Shown: positions 41,049 to 54,716 of the stretch, one piece after another
Layout of the letters: every line of letters starts with the position of its first letter
Numbering within the stretch: the first letter of the stretch is position 1
Assembly (NCBI GenBank): GCA_016946835.1
Contig: JACVTC010000203.1
Location: 58,501-122,500 of the forward strand
Reading direction: 5' to 3'
DNA length: 64,000 nucleotides
Source: Neocallimastix lanati (nom. inval.)
Lineage: Eukaryota; Neocallimastigomycota; Neocallimastigomycetes; Neocallimastigales; Neocallimastigaceae
Notes under the pieces: model-generated
The model's input: only the letters and a program-made list of their open reading frames with translations
Database searches by the model: none
Told to the model about the DNA's origin: nothing
Program-made: the position numbers and the translations under genes

Positions 41049-41879
41049 TTATTTTTCATAATTTTATTAATCTTATATTTTTTTTAATATTCCCTTTTTT
41101 AATAAAAATAATTTTAAAGGAATATATCAATAATCAAAAAAAAAAAAAAAAAAAAAATTCAAGTGGATTTGTAAATAAGATAAATAATTGTTTTATGAAT
41201 TGGCATAGATTATTTTTTATTTTAAAAATTTACTATTTATTAAGAGAATTATCATATATTGAAAAATAATTATTATACCATATTAATTTTTTTTTTTTTT
41301 TTAAAAAAAAAAATTAATATGTTTATATAAATATATGTTAGTAATCTATGTAATTGATCTTTATATAAATTTTTCTTTAATATTTCTTTTAATTTTTCTT
41401 TTTTTCTTTTTTTCTTTTAAAAAAGTACTAAATTATTTAATATATATATTATTAAATTTTTATTTAATGGAAAATAAGTTTCATTTAGTTTTAATATAAT
41501 TAAAGAACAAATATTGTAAATGTTTATTTAATTAAATTAGAATAAAACATTTTCATGTAAAAAAAAAATTTTTTTTATACTTGATTACTTTTTATAATAA
41601 AATTAATAATAACAAATTAATATAAATAATATAGATAGTGCATTTCACAATGTGGCTTATAAATATTTTAAAATAGAGCCATACATTTTTAAAGTTATTC
41701 TATACAAATATAAATAATTATATAAATAATTATTATTTCAAAAGAAATAATAATATATTCTATAAAAAAAAGAATTATAAAAAATTTTTTCTTTAAAAAA
41801 TTATTTTTATAATTGAATATTAATAAATTATATAAAAAAAGAGAATATTTATTATTTATTTAATTATGTATTTAATTAT
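38705..41879. other. A+T-rich spacer without a supported gene
   Basis: Homopolymer runs, TTCA repeats (about 40722-40747) and an (ATT)n microsatellite (about 41011-41046). The GCATTTCACAATGTGGCTTA motif at about 41639 recalls the ends of the MULE-like elements. Confidence 0.5.
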
Positions 41880-42690
41880 CATTTATTTAATTATTAAAAA
41901 ACAAGCCACTTAAAATACGCCATATTATGAAATGTGGAATCGATTGCGAAACACACTAAATTCTATTAATTTATTGAATATATATTAATTTATTGAATAT
42001 ATATCAATTTATTGAATATTTAACCTTTATGAAATGATATATTGTTAAGAATCATATGTTAAAGGTTTTTTTCAACTTTATTTATATTTATATTGTTAAG
42101 AATAAAAAGTTTATGTTTTTTTTTAACTTTTTATATTTTATGAATTTTTCTAAATTGAAATGCTTTTATATTTTTATGTTAAAGTATTGTGGCTTTCATA
42201 TTTATTACATTACATTTTATTTTATTAATCACTTATTCATAATATCATTATATTTGTTTGAATATTAGTAGTTATCATTTAAATATATTTATTATAATTA
42301 TAAATATTAAATAGTGTATTACAAATAAATAGGTTATATAATTATAATATATAGTTTATAATACATATAATTTTGTTTTAAAAAATTTTTTTTATACGCT
42401 ACAAGCCTTGTTTATATAATGAATATATAAATTTAATGTATTGAAATATGTATGATTCATTAAATATAGTTGATGTGTGTTAGTATAATGTATTATTAAA
42501 AACATAAAGTCTTTTATTTTAAATAAATGAAATTAGTATATAACCAAATCATTGTGATTTTTAACAATGTTCACAATATTCTAACATATATAGATGAATG
42601 TTACGTATTGCATATCCCAGAATTTTATTTTTTATTGTGGCGTATTTCATGAAAGTTGTATTTTATCGAGTGATATGCCAGACTTTTATG
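41880..42690. mobile_element. Possible remnant of a MULE-like non-autonomous element
   Basis: The left side has TACGCCATATTATGAAATGT (about 41918-41937). The right side has TGTGGCGTATTTCATGAAAG (about 42637-42656), roughly the inverted form. Both resemble the inner terminal motifs of the element at 30188-31468 (ATGTGGCGTATT). The interior holds three direct copies of TTTATTGAATAT (about 41970-42020). The 70-codon frame at 42056-42268 is probably chance. Confidence 0.35.
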
Positions 42691-43531
42691 TGCAATAATT
42701 TATAAGCAGTGGGTATTTAAAATAATGATTGTTTAGTAAATTTTATTAATAAAATTATAATATTTGTACAATTAAAATAATAATTCTAATTCCTAAAAAT
42801 TTTACAAGAGAGTCATCTATTTCTTAATATAAATAATTTAATCTATTTATAAGAAATATATATTATATTATTTATATATTCTAATATATAGAACTATATA
42901 AATTTTATATAAATTAAAAGTATTATAATTATTATAATTATAATAGTTATAATAATAATACATATTGAAATAAAATAAAATAAAATAATTATTATCAAAA
43001 AAAATATAAATTTAATATAATAATTATTATCAAAAAAAAATATAAATTTAATATATAATTATTATTAAATATACTGTTACTATACATATTTGTTTTTTTG
43101 TCATAAACAATATATTTAAACACAAAATAATTTTCTTTTATTTTAATATAAGACATTTTATATAATAATTGGAATGTGATTTATTTAACAATCTATTATT
43201 ATAATATTCATTGGATTCTAAAATTTTTGTGTTTTAATATTATCCTAATAATTGCTTTTTATTTTTATTTTTATTTTTATTTTTATTTTGTGTAAATAAT
43301 ACTCATTTTTTATAGCGGCAATTATTGTGAACTTTAACATTACTTATATAAATAATATTAAAATAAACTATTTAATAATATTTAATCATAAAGATAATTT
43401 TTAAAATAATTCCTGTGAAAACAATATTAAAATTATTATTTAGTAATATTTAATTATAAAGACATATTTTAATATTAAATTTTATGAATAATTTTTAAAA
43501 TTTAATTATATTTGTTTACAACACAATATAA

Positions 43532-43563
<32 letters not shown>

Positions 43564-43585
43564 ATGGTTACAAATAAATAATTTA

Positions 43586-43627
43586 TGAGACATAAATATT
43601 TAATTTTATTTAAATATTTATGTCTCA
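43586..43627. repeat. Perfect 18-bp inverted repeat (hairpin)
   Basis: Arms 43586-43603 and 43610-43627 (TGAGACATAAATATTTAA and its reverse complement) enclose a 6-base loop. Isolated, function unknown. Confidence 0.7.
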
Positions 43628-44799
43628 TCAATTGTTTTTATTTCGCAATGATAAAATGAATACTTTTTGAATTTTGTGAATATTGCAAAATTTATATGTA
43701 AATTTTAGCAAAATAGTTTACAAATATTTACAAAAAAAATATCTAATAAAGAAACGGCTTATTTTTATAGTACTGAAGAAAAATGTTTAATACTAAAAAT
43801 TAATATTAATATTAAATATTATTTTATATCTATTCTATTTAAAGTTATTGAGAAATGAAACTTAAAATTTTTATAATTTTACGGAAAGTCGCTATGAAAA
43901 TAAATAATAAATAAGATTATAATGTATTTTTTTTTGTGAAATTTGAATAAAATTTTTATTTTAAGAAGATTTTGTAATTTAAATTATTTCTTAGTGAATT
44001 TAAAATAATAAACACATTTAAGATAATTTTCAATAGGGTATTTAATAATATAAATATAGTTTTCAATAGGAAAATTAATAATATAGGAAAATTAAAGATA
44101 TAAATATTTAATTAAGAGGCTTGTTATAAAATTTTAATTTAAATAACTAGTTCAAAATTAATAATAAATTTATAGTTACTAATGTATCAAAACTAAAAAA
44201 GCATATATTTTTATTATATATAGATTATTATTTTTCTCTTTAAAATAATACTATTATTTTATATTTTTTGTTTAAAAAAAAGTGTAATTGTTTATGATAT
44301 ATATAATTTAATTTAGTGTCAAAAAATAGTTTCATAATTAATTTCTTAATTACGTGACTAAATAAATAATTTATATTATTATTATTATTACTGAAGTATT
44401 TAATACAGAATAAGCTTATTATTTGATATAAAATTAATATGTATATAATTATTTCCTTTTTTTTTTTTTTTTTTTTTTAAAAAGTAAAATTTTATCTATA
44501 TGGAATAATCTTCGATGACTGGACAGAGTTTGAAGCCATTTCATCCTTGAAATTTGAAATGCAATTTTTATAATATTAATGTAAAAAATTTCATATATTT
44601 TAATGAATATTATTAAATAAAGTTTATTCGTTGTCTAATATATATATATTTATACATTAAATTATACAACAGTATTTTTTTTTTTTTTAATGAAATATGT
44701 ACTTCACTATTATTATATAGTATAATATATCAATAATTATAATAATATTTAAGAAACTAAATAAATATGTCCATTCTTTTCATTCACTGATTTCATTCC

Positions 44800-44875
44800 T
44801 TTCTCTCTCGCCTGATCTCGAACTCTGCGCAGTCGCAAACTTTGTGCTCGAGTCTCACTCGGCTTCATTTACTCC
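44800..44875. other. Short GC-rich island, possible tRNA- or SINE-derived remnant
   Basis: In a region of nearly pure A+T, about 70 bases are around half G+C. On the minus strand they include GCCGAGTG (like tRNA box A) and, about 35 bases on, GTTCGAGATC (like box B). A tRNA cloverleaf does not fold: the T-stem does not pair. No coding frame. Confidence 0.3.
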
Positions 44876-45523
44876 ATTACATTTAACTGTTCATTCATTC
44901 ACATATGATTTTTGATGAATTATAATTTATTTTATTTTTATTTTATATTTAATTTGGTATGCTTTTTCGACATATTTTATATCAAAACCTATATCAAAAA
45001 TAATATTATTAATATAGATAAGCTTTATTATAAAAAAATAGTACAATGGATTTTTTTTTTTTTTTTTTTTTTTTTAATAATTTTTAATTAATAATATTGA
45101 TACTTTAAATTTTATTTGTTAGAAATCTAATCATCAAATTAACATAAATTGTATTTATTAATAAATTAAATTATTAATATTATTATTTTTTTTTTTTTTT
45201 TTTTTCAATTTTTATTATTCATTATGTGTTATAAATTAACTTTTTTATATTTTTGTTTGTTACTATATTTCTTAAATGAGGGTTAAAAATAAATGTATTA
45301 TTACTCATAATACCAAAATTATTGAAATTAAAAGTCATTATTATCATTAATAGAAGATAATAATAAAAAAAAAAAAAAAAAAATATTCAATAATTTTAAT
45401 ATAGTACAATGATATGTATTTTGATATATTAATTTAATTATTTTGACATTTGTGATTTAAATTAATTAAATAATAAATCATATAAATTAATAAATTGGAA
45501 ACTTTTTAACATTTATTGGTCAT

Positions 45524-45558
<35 letters not shown>

Positions 45559-45899
45559 GACTGAAGACTTTGGTGAAGATTAAGGTTTGAATATTTCATT
45601 TTATATCAATATTTAATATGCTTATCATAATGTAAGAAAATTAAAAAAAAAAAAGTTAATATTTTTTTTTTATATTTTAGTTATATAATTTTAAATTATT
45701 TTTACATTTTGATTATATTTTGGTCAATTTATTTTAAATATTTATTTATAACAAATATATATATATATAATTTATGTTGCATGGTCTATACAATTTAATT
45801 ATATTATTGTTATTAAAAATTAATATTAATTTTAACCTTTTTTTTATATTTCATATTTATTATTATTATTGTCAAATAAAATTTAAATATATATATAAA

Positions 45900-47438
45900 G
45901 TAACAATGATTTCATTATTCAATAGACTTTCTGGTATTCCTGCTACAAAGGCCTTCCTCTCTTGAATGATTGCTTCAAGTCCATAAAGATTTAGGTCAAT
46001 TACCATTTCTTTTCTTTTGACCTTAGTATAATTTATTATTTATTAAAATTAACATTAATATTAGTATCATTAATAATTTATATATATTAAAATAATAATA
46101 ATAATAATAATAATAATAGTAATAATAATAAAATAATAATAACTATAATAATGATATTAATAAAAAAATTGTTTTATTATTTACAGTTGATAAATTAAAA
46201 TCAACTCGTTTATCCATATAGTTTTTCTTTGTCTAGAAATACCATAAAATTAATATATATATATGTATTATTATCAATAAAAATTTATGTAAACATAATA
46301 TTTTTTTTTTTAAATTTCTTACAATTAGTAGTACAGCTATAAATAAAGCAATGGAAATAATTAATATGTTAATTATGTAACCTTGTGAGTCATAAATTTA
46401 ATTGATAATTGAATTATTACTTTCAACTTTTTTAAATTTTTTTATCTTACCATCATAATTAATATCATATATTTGTGTAATAGATTCAATACTATTTTCA
46501 AATCTTGATATAATATCATTTAAAGAATCTTTATTCAATTTATATTATATATGTTAATAATGATTATACTTTTTTGTTTATTATAATATAAAAAAATATT
46601 ATTAGATATATATGTTTTTCTTTTTTTAAGTAATTATTGAAAAAAAATTATCAAAACATCTTTTAAAAATAATAAATATAATTGATATGACTCCTTTTTA
46701 ATTTTTATTTTTTAATATTGAAATTTAAATAAATAAAAAAAAAAGAAGATAAAAAAAAAAAAAAAAAAGTGTTCACATACCTTATCATCAGGGTATTTTT
46801 CTATAATTTCTTGATAGGTGTGAATTGCTTCATGTTTTAAATAACTTAAACTTTCAAAAAATTTATCAATATTGAAAATTTTCAAATCAATATTATTTTT
46901 TTTTTGAGATAAAATAATATAATTATAGAACTTTTTAAATAAATCTAATATTATATGATGATTTTCTATTGCTTTATTTTGTAAATAAACCAATTTTTCC
47001 TTTGCTTCTCTTTATTTATTATATTTTAAATTTTATAAATTGTACAATTTTTTTAATATTTTTATTTTATTATTATTAATTTAATTATAATAAAATAATT
47101 GTTAAAATCAATAATTTAAATAAGATGAAATAAAATAAATTTATGAATTGAAAATAAATATTTATATTGACTAATTACTTCTCATAGTTATAATCTACAT
47201 TTTCTTTTTCGTTTTCATTTAAATAAAATATCAAGAACATAATATAATATTTTACCCAAGGATTTAATTTAAATGTTATTGCTTTTCCTAATAAATTATT
47301 ATAATTATTATTATCAAATTCTTCTTTCATATTATCTAACATTTTACTATTTTGGTCTGATTCACCATCTAATATTTCTGATTCATCATAATTGCTTTCT
47401 ATTTCTTGATTACCAATATTGACTTTTCTTTCTTCCAT
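45900..47438 (-). pseudogene. Pseudogene resembling fungal TmcB-like membrane proteins
   Basis: Minus strand. The first exon starts at ATG 47438 (MEERKVNIGNQEIESNYDES; acidic, Asn-rich). It joins in phase (AA|A) to an exon from about 47013 that reads LQNKAIENHHIILDLFKKF and then YQEIIEKYPDDK, the TPR-like pattern of TmcB-type proteins. After that the expected continuation is unreadable at 46540-46710. A later piece (KDSLNDIISRFENSIESITQ) runs into an in-frame TAA at about 46400, just before a transmembrane segment (INILIISIALFIAVLLIV). A last short piece near 45910-45995 has LEAIIQERKAFVAG. The family assignment rests on a loose pattern. Confidence 0.4.
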
Positions 47439-47559
47439 ATATATTAAATAATATGAATAATATGTATATAACTAATGTATATTATACATTAGTTCATCCA
47501 ATTATTATGAAAATTATTATTATTATTTTTTTTTTTTTTTCATTAAAAATTCTAATTTT

Positions 47560-48160
47560 CTAGGATATCACTCACTTAACAATTCCTCGATTATCCTAAA
47601 TATTTCCAATAATAAAGTTATTTACTTTCTCTCATTTGAGTTTTTCTAAGAGATTCCTGGAAACTCCAAACACTCTTTTCCTATTCCAAATAAATATTCA
47701 AATTTCATTTCATATTCCAAAATCAAGGAGAGTGATACCTATATATTTAACAAATTGAACAAACCAATAAATATTCCACTCAATTATCAAAATCTACGTT
47801 CTCACTACAGTAACGGTAGCGATATAAGTAATAATTACATTAATGAAAATATTAAAAATGACATCATAGATAATAAAACACAGAATTCGATATCAGTGCA
47901 AATGTTGATAATAACAAAAATAAAAATGAAAAAAGTCAAATTTCAGTTTTAAAACGAATAATAAAAATAATTATAATGATACTAAGGATAACTATTTAAT
48001 AACAATTAGTTAAATGAACAAAAAGATTTTGATGACATTTTTAGTCTTCCAGACAAAGAGAAATAGATAAATACAATAAATGAAGAACTTTACAATATAT
48101 AAAAATTAAATGAATTCAAAAAAAGCGCAATCACTATCTAATGACGAGAATAATGTCTCT
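47560..48160 (+). pseudogene. Decayed Asn-rich protein gene
   Basis: Composition is coding-like from 47560 to 48160 but in shifting frames: a Ser/Asn-rich part (NKPINIPLNYQNLRSHYSNG) in a 65-codon frame at 47755-47952, then further pieces (EKSQISVLK, FDDIFSLPDKEK) in other frames with stops. No family recognised. Confidence 0.3.
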
Positions 48161-51100
48161 TGTATATATAAGATTTTTTTTTAAAAATTTTTTATAAAAT
48201 TATTTATATTTTTATATTATTTTATTTATATTTTATTATGTTTTTATTTTTTTTTATTTCATTTACTCTTTATTTCATTAATAATAATATTATTAATATT
48301 TTTAATATTTAAAGATATTATTAAAATGTATAATTAAATTTCAAAAATATTAATATATTAAAAATTATATATATAATTAATTTAAAGGCTATATATTTAA
48401 TTTTTAATGAAGAAATCATCAATGATAATAATAATAATAATATATATATATATAATTGTTATGAAAATAATATGATATTAAACATTTAATATACATATAT
48501 ATATTACAGTAATTTGAAATTTAAAACCTAAATTCTATAATAAAATAAGAAAATAAAATAAAAAAAAAATAAAAAGTATTAAAAAAATATATAATATTTC
48601 AAATTATTATATTAATTTTGGTTTGTTAAATACTGAAGAAATAAATATTCTAATTAAATATTTTATTAATAATATAATTAATAAATAATTTAATATTATA
48701 TATATATATATTAATGTATAAGATAACAATTTTCATAGAGATTACAAATGAAGTTTTATTAGCATATATAATTCATTAATAATTATTTAAAATTTAACTT
48801 ATTTAGAAATTGCTTCATTTATAATTTTTGATCTGACACCTCATATATATATATATTTTTTTTTTTTAAAATTTTTTAGACTCTCCTAATTATTTTATTG
48901 CAAATAAATACTATATTAATACAAAAAATAGATTAGAAATACAAACTAAATGATACCTATATCTATTTATCTATCCACCTATATTTATATAAGTATTCCT
49001 TTTTTCATAGTTGCTATTTTTAAAAATAATAATTAATAAAAATAATAATTCAAATAAAATAACAAAATTTGGAATTAGATAAATAATTAATATTTATTAT
49101 TTATATATAGTATTTAAGACATTTAATTATTCCTTAATATAAATATAAATTATTTAATATAATTATTTGATATTTATCATTTAATATGTGTTTATAATAC
49201 ATATTTCGTTTGAAAATTATATACATTGTTTAAATATAAATATTTTATTTTTAATTTATGAAATTTTATAGTAATATCTTATTCTTTATTAAGTTTTCTA
49301 ATATATTTCTAATATAATATATTAATGAGTAATATTTATTTATGTATACCAAATTACTTTTAGATTATGAATAAAAAATTTTTGTGAAATATAAATATAT
49401 TATTAATGAAGATATTACTGATGAAATTTATTCTTTTCAAATAGATATTTGTTTGAATATAAAATCTTTCTAATTAAATATTTTTTTTTTTATAATGTAA
49501 TGTAAATGTTAAAAAATTCATTAAATATTTGATAATTATTTAAATATTACTATTATTATTTTATTAGTGAATTTTGAATGATAAAAACATTAATTACATT
49601 GATTTTCAATATCATTTTTTTAAAAAATATAAAAAATTTTATTAATAAAAAAAAAAAAAAAATTGACCGTAAAAATTTTTTTTCTTCATTTTAAATTATA
49701 AAAATTTTATTAATAATAATATTAAAAAAAAAAAAAAATATTGACCGTAATTTTTTTTTTTTTTTTTTCAATTTTAAAAAAATAACAAAGTCGTAAAGAA
49801 TTACTCATTTTCAAATTATAATGATAATAAGATTCAGAGTTATACAAAAAAAATTTAAAATGTTTATTTTTAATTAAATAACAATGATGTCGTCGTTAAC
49901 AATTAATATTATAATTATAATTAATATAGTTTTAATTACTATTTTTCATTAATATTAAATTACACAATAATGATAATAATGATAATAATAGATAATAATT
50001 GTAAGATTTAATATATCTATTCAACTTTATTTTACTGATTATAATTTTTTTTTTATTATTTCAATGGAATACAAATATGAATGAAAATACAATGTATATT
50101 AATATCATCCAATGAAATTACTTAAAATTTAACTATCCTATTAATAATAAAATATATTAAAAAATTTTTTTTTTTTTTCATTTCGTTAGAATTATATAAA
50201 ATAAAATAATATAAAATAAAATAAAATAAAGAATAGGATAATTACAAATATATTTTTTTAACCAATTAATCTTCAACTCAATATTAACTATATTAATATG
50301 AGTTTAAATTTCGATATTAAATTGTAACTAATTTTTTACGTTTTTTTATAATTCTAAGAATGAATTATTTGAAAAATTTATTAATAATAAAGTATTAAAG
50401 AATATAGTATTATTTTTTTAATTGTATGAAAGAATATTTATATGATTATTATTTTTGTTGAATATTCATAGGATCAATTATCCTATGGTATTTATTTGTA
50501 TTTGCATCTTTTTTTTATTTCTAATAATTTTACTTAATAATAAAAATATTATTATTTTTTATATTATTGATTTTAAATAATATAAATAATTATATCCAGA
50601 AAAAAAAAAATTAAAATTAGAAATCATATATAATATTTGAATAATTGAAAATATAAAAATTATTTAATAAATCTTTATAATCTTCAATTATTTAATTTTT
50701 TATATATAATTTTATATAATATACGTTTTTTCTCTTTTTAATTATAAAGATTTTTATTATTTAAGAATTTATTCTTAAATAATAAAATACAAACTTTTTT
50801 CGATAAAAATAATGATATAAATCTAAGAAAAAAAAAAATATTACTAATTAAGAAATTTGGTATTTATTATATCGGATAAATTATTCAAATCACCATAATA
50901 TATTATTTGGTTGTAGTAAATTTAATATACATAATTATTTTTTATTTTTTTGATTGACGGCTTATTTTTAAAATAATAGAAAATTTTTTAATTCATAATT
51001 TGATAATTATTGCTTTTTTTAATTAAATAAATTTTTTTTTTTATTAAATATATATTAATTTAATTTAATAAATGAAATTAATTTCAATTGAATAAAAAAA

Positions 51101-51360
51101 AAAAAAAGAAAAAAAGAAAAAAAAGGGAAAAATCATAAATAAAAAAAAATTTTTTTTTATTAAAATATTTATTCATTTCATTATTTGAAGAAAAATATAG
51201 TTGATAAAGTTTTATTTATTTATATAAATCATAATTTATTAAAAACAATACGTATCTTTTAAAATTTATGAATATATATATATATATAAAAAGTATAAAA
51301 ATGGATTTTTTCCTCTATAATTTATCAATACATTATTAAAATTATAGAAAATAATTAAAA
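48161..51360. other. A+T-rich spacer upstream of the first GH3 gene
   Basis: No gene seen. Two similar blocks with TTGACCGTAA occur at about 49630-49680 and 49695-49750. The last 100 bases should contain the GH3 promoter; TATATATAAAAAGTATAAAA at about 51283-51301 is a possible TATA region. Confidence 0.5.
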
Positions 51361-53985
51361 ATGAAATTTTACAATTTAATAACGCTTTCTTTAATAATAC
51401 TTCAATTAACTTTGGCAATTCCAATTAGAAGAGGTAGAAATAACAAAAAAAAAAATAATAATAATTTAAATGCTTTAAATAATTAAAATTAATTAAATTA
51501 TTAAATTATTATTTTATTATATATTAATATTTTTTTTTTTATATTTCATTTTTTATTAATTATTTTAGATTATGCTCAAAATATAACCAATGTTGAATAT
51601 AATGATTATGAAATAGAACATATTAATTTATTGGATAATTATTTATCTGAATGTACCGTTTTATTAAGAAAAAATGGTGATTTTCCTCTTGCCGAAAATG
51701 AAAAACAAATTTATTTATATGGTAATGGTGTAAGAAAAACAATAAAGGGAGGTACAGGATCAGGAGATGTTAATTCTCGTTCTTTCGATAGTATTGAAGA
51801 TGCTTTCACTAAAGGAGGATTTGAAATTTTAAGTAAAGATTTTATTGATGAATATGATAAAGTTTATATTGAAGCTAAAGAAGCTTTCAAAATCAAAGTT
51901 CAAAGTGAAGTAACCGATCCAATGTCACTTATGGGAGTAGTAATGCCTGAACCAGACTATGATATTCCATATAGTAAAGAAGGAGATGTTGCGATTTATG
52001 TTTTATCAAGAATTTCAGGAGAAGGCAATGACAGAAATGCAGTTAAAGGAGATGTTTATCTTACAGATACTGAAAGAAGTATGATTTTAAGTTTAGCTGA
52101 AGGATTCAAGAAATTCATGCTTGTTTTAAATACAGGAGGAGCAGTTGATTTATCAGGTCTTGAATCAGTTCAAAATATCTTAGTTTTATCACAACTTGGA
52201 GTCAATACTTCTAAAACATTAGTCGATATTGTTACAGGTAATAAATATCCATCAGGTAAACTTACCACTACATGGACTAAATTTGAAGATTATCCAACAA
52301 TTGGAGATTTTGGAGAAGTTGATGATACCAACTATAAAGAAGGAATTTATGTTGGATATCGTTACTTTGATCGTTCAAATGTTGATGTTATGTTCCCATT
52401 TGGATTTGGATTAGGATATACTGATTTTGAATTTAATGTTGATTCCGCCAATTTGAATGGAGAAGAATTTTCAGTTGAAGCCACAGTAAAAAATGTAGGA
52501 GAATTTAAAGGAAAAGAAGTTTTAGAAGTTTATTTATCTAAGCCAGGAACTACTTTAGATGAACCTTATCAAATTTTAGTTAACTTTAATAAATCCAAAG
52601 AATTATTACCGAATGAAGAAGACACAATTAAAATTAGTTTCAAATTATCAGATTTTGCTAGTTATGATACTAAGAGTGCAACATTTATTTTAGATTCAGG
52701 AAAATATATTGTTCGTTTAGGAAATTCAAGTAGAAACACTAAAATATGTGGAGTGATTGAAGTTGAATCAAGAATTGAAGTTAGAAGAGTTAAGAATAAG
52801 ATGGGACATCCAGGATTTGAAGATTATGTTCCAACTATTGAAAGAAAAGAAGAAGAGAATTTAAGTGAAGTTCCAAGTTTCGTTCTTGATGGTAGTGTTA
52901 TTAAAGAAGAAATTATTCCATATGATAAAGAATTTGAAATTTTAGAAGAAGTTAAATTATTATCAGATGAAGAAAAAGCACAATTAGTAATTGGAGCTTA
53001 TCAAGATGGACCAGCCAGTGTTATTGGAAGTTCATCTATTGGAGTTGCAGGAGCAGCCGCCGAAACGGCGCAAGTTGCAGGATTAAAACCCGTGTATATG
53101 GCGGATGGACCAGCAGGATTAAGAATTGCTAAAGATTATTATATTGATGAATATGGAGCACATTCTACTGAAGGAAGTACTCCAGCTTCTATGATTGAAT
53201 TTCTTCCCGATGAAATTAAGGCCTTCTTCGAAGCACGTAATCCACAACCACCAGAGAATGCCGAAATTCTTCATCAATACACTACCGCGCTTCCAATTGG
53301 TACAGCGCTTGCTCAAAGTTGGAATAGAGAATTTGCCGAGGTATGTGGAGATATTGTTGGAAGTGAAATGGAAATGTTCAAAGTTAATTTATGGCTTGCT
53401 CCAGCTTTAAATATCCATCGAAGTATTTTATGTGGTAGAAACTTTGAATATTATTCAGAAGATCCATTTATCAGTGGAGCATTTGCTTCATCGATTACTT
53501 CAGCCGTTCAAAAGCATAAGAATGTCTTTGCTACTATTAAACATTTTGCAGTTAACAATCAAGAAACTAATCGTTATCTCAACAGTAGTAATGTTTCCGA
53601 AAGAGCTTTAAGAGAAATATATTTAAAAGGATTTGAGATGGCGATTAAAGAAGCACATCCAAGAGCGTTGATGACATCATTTAATTTAATTAATGGAGTT
53701 CATGCTAATGAAAACAAAGAATTACTAATGGATATCTTAAGAAATGAATTTAACTTTGAAGGAATTGTTATGACAGACTGGCTTGTTGGATTAGGAACGG
53801 TAACTAAATATCCACAACCTACGACTTATGGTATTATTAAAGCCACTGGAGATTTATATATGCCAGGATCTAAATCCGATTATGAATCAGTTCTTGAATC
53901 GATAAAGAATGGAAATTTAAGTATAGAAGAATTAGAAATCAGTGCTTCTCGAGTATACAAATTAGCAAAAGAAATTGAAAATTAA
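51361..53985 (+). CDS. Secreted GH3 beta-glucosidase with reversed domain order, copy 1
   Basis: Exons 51361-51433 and 51569-53985 (intron 135 nt, GTAGAA..TTTTAG, splitting an Asp codon G|AT) give 829 residues. The signal peptide is MKFYNLITLSLIILQLTLA. The GH3 alpha/beta sandwich comes first (about 46-285; GNGVRKTIKGGTGSGDVNSR, PFGFGLGYT) and then a fibronectin-III-like part (about 300-400). The catalytic TIM barrel comes last (about 475-829; MADGPAGLRI, GRNFEYYSEDP, TIKHFAVNNQE), with the nucleophile Asp761 in IVMTDW. This order is the reverse of most GH3 enzymes; it is known from rumen bacterial beta-glucosidases, so bacterial ancestry is likely. It should release glucose or similar residues from oligosaccharides outside the cell. 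There is no dockerin, so it probably acts free. A near-identical copy lies 5.4 kb downstream. Confidence 0.95.
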
Positions 53986-54105
53986 ATGAAAAGATTAACA
54001 AATTTAATTTAATTTCTTTAAATTATTTATTTTAAATTTAAATATCTAATTTATTTATATAAAAGTAATTTTAAAATATATCTTTCAAAATTTTTATAAA
54101 TTTTT
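51361..54105 (+). repeat. Duplicated GH3 unit, first copy
   Basis: Direct repeat of 56773-59510, including both exons, the intron and about 120 bases of 3' flank. The breakpoint on the 5' side is within a few bases of the ATG. Confidence 0.9.
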
Positions 54106-54716
54106 AGTATCTATCTATTTATTAAAATTTAAAATATTTATTTAAAAATATAAAAATGTAATATTTTTTTTTTTTATTATAATTCAGTTATATAAAATCA
54201 GAAATATAAATATAAGTTAAAAAAATATAAAAATAAATAAAAATATATAAATAAAATAAAAATTGAAAAAATTTAAATTATTTTATATTTAATTTAATTA
54301 ATTATTGTTACTCATAAGAAAAAATTAAAATGTATGTGAAGTTCTCGTATAAATATTTATAATATTTATTCTTTTTATTTTTTACATATCAAATATATTT
54401 GAATTATTGTAAAATGAAATTTAAAATTTAATTCATAAAGTGTTAAATAATAAATTTATGTTATTTATTATAATTATTATTTTTATCATTATTATTTTAT
54501 GAAAGTTTCTATTATTCTAAAATAATTAATACCAATATTAAAATTCAAAAATTATATGTAATAAATTAATAAATAGGTGATATATGTACTATTAATAAAT
54601 ATATAAATAATTTTATATTATAGATCTTATTATAAATATAATAATTAAAATAAAAGCAGTATCAATATAAATTTTTTAATTATTATAAAAAATTTAATTA
54701 ATTAAAAATCCAAACA

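Larger units (their letters stand above)
42691..45899. other. A+T-rich spacer with a hairpin and a short GC-rich island
   Basis: No gene supported. It contains the hairpin at 43586-43627, poly-T tracts and the island at 44800-44875, listed separately. A short plus-strand frame near 44505-44580 (IIFDDWTEFEA) is too short to assign. Confidence 0.5.

Noticed and set aside
44505-44580. Plus-strand fragment IIFDDWTEFEAISSLKFEMQ
   Set aside because: About 23 codons with no partner exon or homologue in the window.
44800-44875. Intact tRNA gene
   Set aside because: Box-like motifs are present, but neither T-arm nor acceptor stem pairs on either strand.
45557-45583. Plus-strand mini-exon reading TEDFGED and stop after a T run and AG
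   Set aside because: It resembles a last exon, but no upstream coding exon is visible.
53119-53410. Short frames on both strands inside GH3 copy 1 (and at 58527-58818 in copy 2)
   Set aside because: Shadows of the GH3 frame; they repeat in both copies only because the genes are duplicated.
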